NCBI GenBank assembly: GCA_947311845.1
Contig: CAMZMU010000041.1
Coordinates: forward strand, 113,018,573-113,082,572
Length of the DNA: 64,000 bases
Origin: Poa pratensis
Lineage: Eukaryota; Streptophyta; Magnoliopsida; Poales; Poaceae
Direction: 5' to 3'
Shown here: piece by piece, positions 58,874 through 64,000 of the stretch
How positions within the stretch are numbered: the stretch's first letter is position 1
Layout: every line of letters begins with the position of its first letter
The notes under the pieces: generated by a model
Told to the model about the DNA's origin: nothing
The model's database searches: none
Seen by the model: only the letters and a program-made list of their open reading frames with translations
Made by a program: the position numbers and the translations under genes

Positions 58874-61800
58874 TCAATAGGTGTTGGTGGAGGGCATTGG
58901 AGACTTGGCTACATCATGAAGAATTAAGGGACCTTCATCAATCATATTCTCTCAAGCCAAGTCATTTGGATTATATTGTTCTATCTCATATCCAATGTTC
59001 CTACTTGCGGTAACTTGTGCTTATATCATATATACATTGAAAGTTGCTTGCACCCTTGCATGTGTTTGGTTTTGTACCTTGCTAGTGTTTGTATGTGTTG
59101 TGCTCTCTACTTACTTATCTTGATAAATCAAGTATGTGTATGTTGGCTTGCACACCACCTACTTGTTTTGAGCCTTATTGCTTTTATTTGATATCTTAAC
59201 TTGTTGGCTCTCTTTTTGAGAGATTATTGGACTATCACATTATGCGGGAGTAATAAGCTATGTGCATATTACAAGCCTAGAAAATGTGAACATGTGAGGT
59301 ATTGCCACTTTGAATTGATATTGTTAATTTTCTTGTTCCTATGTGGCATGTTGCTCAAACAAGTTCCATATTTGCTCAAATGCCTTTTGTCTCTCTTTTG
59401 GATCTTGTTTGTGATGGACGTTCTTGGTACGGCTTTCCCCAAATATGTCCGATTGCTTCAAGCTACTCTTTGGAGTTGCTTTGCATGATCGCGTGAATAT
59501 TGAAGCTATCAGGAATATCTATCTATCTAAGCATGGCTTTTAATTCCTATCCTTTGCCATATGCTTATTTGTTGTGAAGTTGGTCTTTAATATCATTCCT
59601 ATATACCACCGAGAATTATCTCCATATACTCCTTGTCCATGACAAGTGATACTCGTAATTGTGGTGGAATTTGTAGACCATCTTCCTTTTTGTCTCTTGC
59701 TTTGAATTGCCTTTTCATTGCCAAGGACTTGGTTTGATCTAAATCCTCGTGTCATCCTTGTATCTTTTGGATCCTTGTTGCTCTACTCAAAATTTGTTTT
59801 ATGCTTTCTTGAGTTAGGAAAACCAATGATCCCATTCGAGTGCATTTTCATTCAAAGTCATACTTCTAGATAATGCACTATTCTTGGGGAAGCTATTCTA
59901 TATTGAGTAGAACATCATCCTTTGAATTGGTTTTGTACCCTATTGCTTTCCTTGAACATGACTAGTGCTTGAATAATATGTATGGAAAGTGATTATCCCA
60001 TTTATGTGCATTTTGTATTCAAATGCAAGATCATAAACAATGCACATATCTTGGGGGAGCAATCCTATATGTTCTTGAACATTAGTTGTCTTCAACGTGT
60101 ATTTGATCCCGATGACGTGTCTCTTTGGAAGACAAACATTTCTCGTCTTGGTACTTTGTGCTATCATGAGAAGTGTAGAGGGTTTGGTTTATTCCTTGAT
60201 TGTATTTTCATCATTTGGTATCTTACCTTCGTTTGATATCTTTTCAAAGTGGTATCTTCAATCATGTGTTGATTTGGGTCTTTTGATATAATTTGGACAA
60301 TTCTCTTTCTTGGCACACTTATGTGTGCTTTCTTGGTTTAATTGGTGTTTTGTCCAATTTGTATCTCGTTTGGTTCTTGGAAGTCTTGTGCATGCATATT
60401 TACTATATGTATATCTTATGGCATGCTTACTTCCGTTGATCCAATATACATGATAAACTCCATCAAAACCTAAATGGCTAAGATGTGCATGAAATTCAAT
60501 TTCATATCAATATGCACATATTTATGTGGAGTTTGTCCTATGTATTGTAGTTGCTCTAACTACTTGGACCCAATGAGTTTGGGAACCATTTTGTACTTGA
60601 ATTTGTTTTAGGTACATTGGAGAAGCATTGGAAGCTTGTCTCATATACACGGAAGGTAGTGTCACCATGTGCTTCTTGGAGCCAAGCTTGGATGATCGTG
60701 AAATCTTATCTTCTACATCGCCAATGCTATCTCGGTAACGAGTATCTACCTCATGCATACTTTTCTAGCTTTCAACCTTGTGTAGGTTGTTTCTTGGCAT
60801 GAATTTTTATTGCAATTGATGTGTTCTTGCAAAGCCTTTATCAAAACATCTTTATTGCAAATGTGAGCAAGCCGGGATGATTACATATAAAGGGGAATAT
60901 ACATAATCATTTTATTGATTCACCAATCCCAAATATGTTAATCTAGCATTTCTTATCAAAGTCTCTCATATGTAATATTGATGAATTTGCAAATTCATTT
61001 GCCCTTTGTGATACTTGTTATCTTTCTCGGAGCATCCCAACAATCTTTTTTCCCTTGTAGATATTTTTTGATGCTATGATGAGATTGTGTTGGAAGTTCA
61101 TCTGTATCCTTCTAAGATAAAATTAAGCTTTGTGCTATGCTTTCAAGCAATGATATTATTGGTATATATATGACTTCCACTTGGATATCATGTTCTTCAC
61201 CGTAGTATCTATTTTGTGTGTGCATGTTTCTTTGTCGACTTATATCTTCATGATTGATGTCTACTTAGAAACTTATACACATAAGAGTAGTTACATTTTT
61301 AATTGGTATTCCAATTCTTTAGTAACCACCTTTTATTCCTTTTTGATTCTTTGGTGGTTTCTAAAAACCACAAGCTTGGCATTTCATTTGGTATTCCTTT
61401 TGCGTCTTAATAAGCTTGTGGACCTATTTGCTACACCCTCTTTGGTTTGTGTTCTAGATTATCTAGGAGGGAGTGAGGATTCCATGTTGTGCACACCATT
61501 TTGAAATGCAAATCCTTATTGTGCACGTACCTTGGGGAGTTCCCTCTTGATTATTAGGACACTTGGTTGATCTTATCATAATATCTTCTTATGTTCTATT
61601 GGTTTTTCGGATCCTTTGATTGGTTACTTCTTTTGTCGAACTATCTTTCAATTTGTTTTTCTTTTGCAATCTTTGGATCCTCAATATAGTTTGATCTCCT
61701 TCCCAACTATTCGTCATTGGATACGTGCATTTGACTTCACTCATATTATGAGAAATGCACACATGGGGGAGCTCTTACTATATTGGCCTTCTAAAATTTT

Positions 61801-61998
61801 CCTCCCATTTCGGCAATCGATGCCAATGGGGGAGAAGTTTAGAGGGTTTAAGGGAATTTGGTTTTATGCTTTAGTTTCATTCTTAAGTATTTGACTTTTT
61901 TTCTCTTGCATCCTTGTTCTTTGTTGTGCTTGGTTGCTTAATTCATTATATAAACCCTCGTAAAAGGGATTATCATCAATTACCAAAATGGGGGAGAT
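58874..61998 (+). other. 3.1-kb non-coding internal region of the Copia-like element
   Basis: T-rich, many stops in all frames, no pol motif. A degenerate internal repeat is visible: segments with ...GTGCATTTT(G/C)(T/A)ATTCAAA...AATGCAC...CTTGGGG(G/A)A(G/A)C at about 59840-59895 and 60003-60062. It ends in the polypurine tract. Confidence 0.6.
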
Positions 61999-63687
61999 TG
62001 AAAGTGCATGTGTTGCCCCATGTGTGATTTTGGTAATTAATGACAATCCTTATGGACTAATGTTTGCATTGAGATATTCTTGTAGATCTTGTCCATAGGA
62101 AAAGATTGGAGTTCATGTGTTGGACTCTAGAAGATTACATGATGATCAATGCTCTATTCAAGGATTTATATGAAGAATGGTCATGTGTAGAGATGAGCAT
62201 ATTGCAAGTATGTCTAGAAGGATTCAAGACATCATCTTTGTGAAACGGAGCTTAGCGAGGCTCTCCCATAATGGTGTATGGGGAGTATTTGGAGAAGTCT
62301 TCATCAAGCATGTGCTAGCAAGCACAATCAAGAAAGGTGTTCCAACTTGAGGGAGTCAAGATCGTAATCATCTAGCTCAAGTGGAATGCTCAAGGCAAAG
62401 GTATGATCTTGATAGGGTTTCTATTTTGCCGGTCTCGTGGTGTTAGTGGGAGACCAGGTTATAGGATAGACGGCATACTATCAAGAGGGGCTCCCAAGTG
62501 AGTAACTTGATCGCATCTTTGTGGAGAGCTCAAACCTTTGCATACTTGGCATATCATCTTTCTTGGTTCTTATTTGGCTTTTATCCATGTGAGAATTTAG
62601 AGCTTGTGTTCATCTCCATAACAAGCTCTAGTTCATCAAAAACGGATTTCATTTGAATATCATGTGATGTTTTTGATATTGGAGGTTTTACTGGTTTGTC
62701 TTTTATAAGAGAGGTCAAACTCTCCTCTTGTGGTTTTCTCCTCACATGATGGACTATGCTGTTTCTTTGCATAATCTTGCAGTGCTCTTCGTTGCGATTC
62801 CAACAAGCCCAAGATCATCGAAATCGGAGTCCGGATGAAAAAGATATTGAGTTTGCAGTTTTATCGGTTTTGTCTGTCTGGCCAGCCCCCAGGCCAGCCT
62901 AGGCCGGCTCCCAGGCTGGGCGCCTCTGCTGGGTGGCCAGCCCCCAGGCCAGCCTGGCCGGCTCCCAGGCCGGCCTCTCTGCGCAGGCCAGCCCCTAGGC
63001 CAGCTTCTAGGCCAGCCCCCAGGCGAGCCTGGCCGGCTCAGAGGCCGGCCTCTCTGCGTCGGCCAGCCCCCAGGTCAGCCTGGCCGGCTCACAGGCCAGC
63101 CTCTCTGCGCAGGCCAGCCCCCAGGTCAGCCTCTAGGTCAGCCCCCAGGCCGGCTCCCAGGCCGGCCTCCCTACACTGCGCAACGGGCACTTTTTAAGAG
63201 GACCTATTTAAGGGGCTTTCTTCCCCAACGGTTCACTAGTCTCTTGAGCACGTTTTTCCCCTCTCTCTCCTCCATTGTTGACTTTTGGAAAAGCTTGCCT
63301 TCCTCTCAATCTCTCCCATGATTCTTGCATATCTTTAAGGGAAAGTGAGAGGAGATCTAGATCAATATTTCCACCAATCCATTCCTCCTCTAAGTGAGGG
63401 GAACCTAGTTGATCTTGATCTTGGAGTTCTTGGTGTTTCTCCTCCATTGTTCTTCCTCTCTTATTCCCCCATAAGCATTTGTTGCTTTGTTGGAATTTGA
63501 GAGTGAAGGATTTGAGCACTTGTGCTCTTGCCATTGCTTTGTGCATCGGTTTGTGCTCTCCACGAGGATTCGTGGGAGTGAAAGTTCGTGAGCTTGTTAC
63601 TCTTGGGTCTTTGGACCCTAGACGCCTTTTGTGGCGGTTGAGGCCTTTTATGGTCACTTGGGAGCTCCCAATCCTTTTGTGGATTGT
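61999..63687 (+). repeat. Right LTR of the Copia-like element, truncated by a new insertion
   Basis: Begins TGAAAGTGCATGTGTTGCC. It matches the left LTR until ...CCCAATCCTTTTGTG; a foreign terminus then starts at about 63688. The remaining part of this LTR lies beyond the window. Confidence 0.85.
62880..63175. repeat. GC-rich minisatellite in the right LTR
   Basis: About 300 bp made of short degenerate units such as GGCCAGCCCCCAGGCC, GGCTCCCAGGCCGGCC and AGCCTCTCTGCG. The left LTR has only about 80 bp of it (51783-51860). The repeat is open in one plus-strand frame (Ala/Pro/Arg repeats) only because of its composition. Confidence 0.85.
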
Positions 63688-64000
63688 TGATGTAGGTTGG
63701 TCCCGATTTTCACGGATTTGTGCGGAGGGATCGACGAACACGAAGAACACATGAATAACGAAGAACACAAAAGAGGGGAAATCAAACACACAAGGGTAAA
63801 TAGTAAGTAGCAACCCGGCAAGACTCGATTGGTAACAAATCCCCGTGGGCAGCCCCCAATCCTCCTCTCCCAAGCACACCTTACTCTTAGGATTGTTTGT
63901 CCAATTGGTCAATCCAACCAATCCAACCTAGCCACCTAAAGATGGAAGATGAGCAAGTAATCGCAACTACAAGCGAAGCCTTGGTATCCATGCAGGGATC
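63688..64000. mobile_element. Start of another inserted element, cut by the window end
   Basis: At 63688 the Copia-like LTR is interrupted by TGATGTAGGTTGGTCCCGAT, which has the TG start of an LTR. The left LTR of the Copia-like element has no such sequence at this position. Orientation, target duplication and class cannot be established from 313 bp. Confidence 0.55.

Larger units (their letters stand above)
50954..64000 (+). mobile_element. Copia-like gag-only retrotransposon, extends beyond the window
   Basis: The left LTR 50954-56369 begins TGAAAGTGCATGTGTTGCC and ends TTGTACTTTCA; it contains a 3.5-kb solo-LTR insertion. The primer site TGGTATCAGAGC (56372-56383) follows. The internal region runs to 61998 with the polypurine tract AAAATGGGGGAGAT, and the right LTR starts at 61999. 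That LTR is interrupted at about 63688 by another element. Gag is present but broken. No protease, integrase or reverse transcriptase motif is seen between 58874 and 61998, so the element depends on a helper. Confidence 0.88.

Noticed and set aside
62835..63197. Plus-strand frame of Ala/Pro/Arg repeats
   Set aside because: Produced by the minisatellite; no equivalent in the left LTR and no conserved protein.

Overview
The window looks like a piece of a large grass genome, most likely a Pooideae grass such as a Triticeae species, oat or ryegrass. The reasons are intron-rich plant genes, Stowaway MITEs with TA target duplications, a CACTA transposon, and nested LTR retrotransposons with grass-type primer binding sites. 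I ran no database search; family names rest on motifs I could read.

Layout. 1-8180 is a gene island. A complete 14-exon CBL-interacting protein kinase gene (+, CIPK9-like, 439 codons, coding 3225-6713) converges on a calmodulin-like gene (-, 8180-7162). That second gene can be read as three exons ending in a C-terminal CTIL prenylation box, but a 2-nt deletion in EF-hand 4 breaks the frame. 8181-25174 is mainly intergenic: a candidate Helitron terminus near 8747, and a tandem duplication of about 1.5 kb. The second duplicate is split by a 9.9-kb CACTA element (12763-22656, TSD GTT); the first duplicate preserves the empty site. The CACTA carries a tail-anchored coiled-coil protein, a TNP2 transposase with one nonsense codon and no normal C-terminus, a Transposase_24/Ulp1-like gene, and an opposite-strand gene with a GW(H/N)L motif.

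25175-26414 (-) holds a spliced gene I assembled from six exons, with a B3-like core. 27204-27971 (-) encodes a second, diverged member of the GW(H/N)L family. About 100 bp upstream of its ATG sits a 22.6-kb LTR retrotransposon (28070-50711, TSD CAGCT) with unusually long 4.85-kb LTRs. Its internal region has no visible pol genes but has a protein with five zinc knuckles. A 9.5-kb gag-protease-type element lies inside it in reverse orientation (35921-45398, TSD ATCCC).

50954 to the window end is a third, Copia-like, gag-only element. A 3.5-kb solo LTR (51889-55419, TSD CATAT) sits in its 5' LTR, and another element begins at about 63688 inside its 3' LTR. From about 28 kb onward the window is nested transposons; every multi-gene element in it appears non-autonomous or broken. 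Cellular functions concentrate in the first 8 kb (Ca2+ signalling) and in the B3-like gene.
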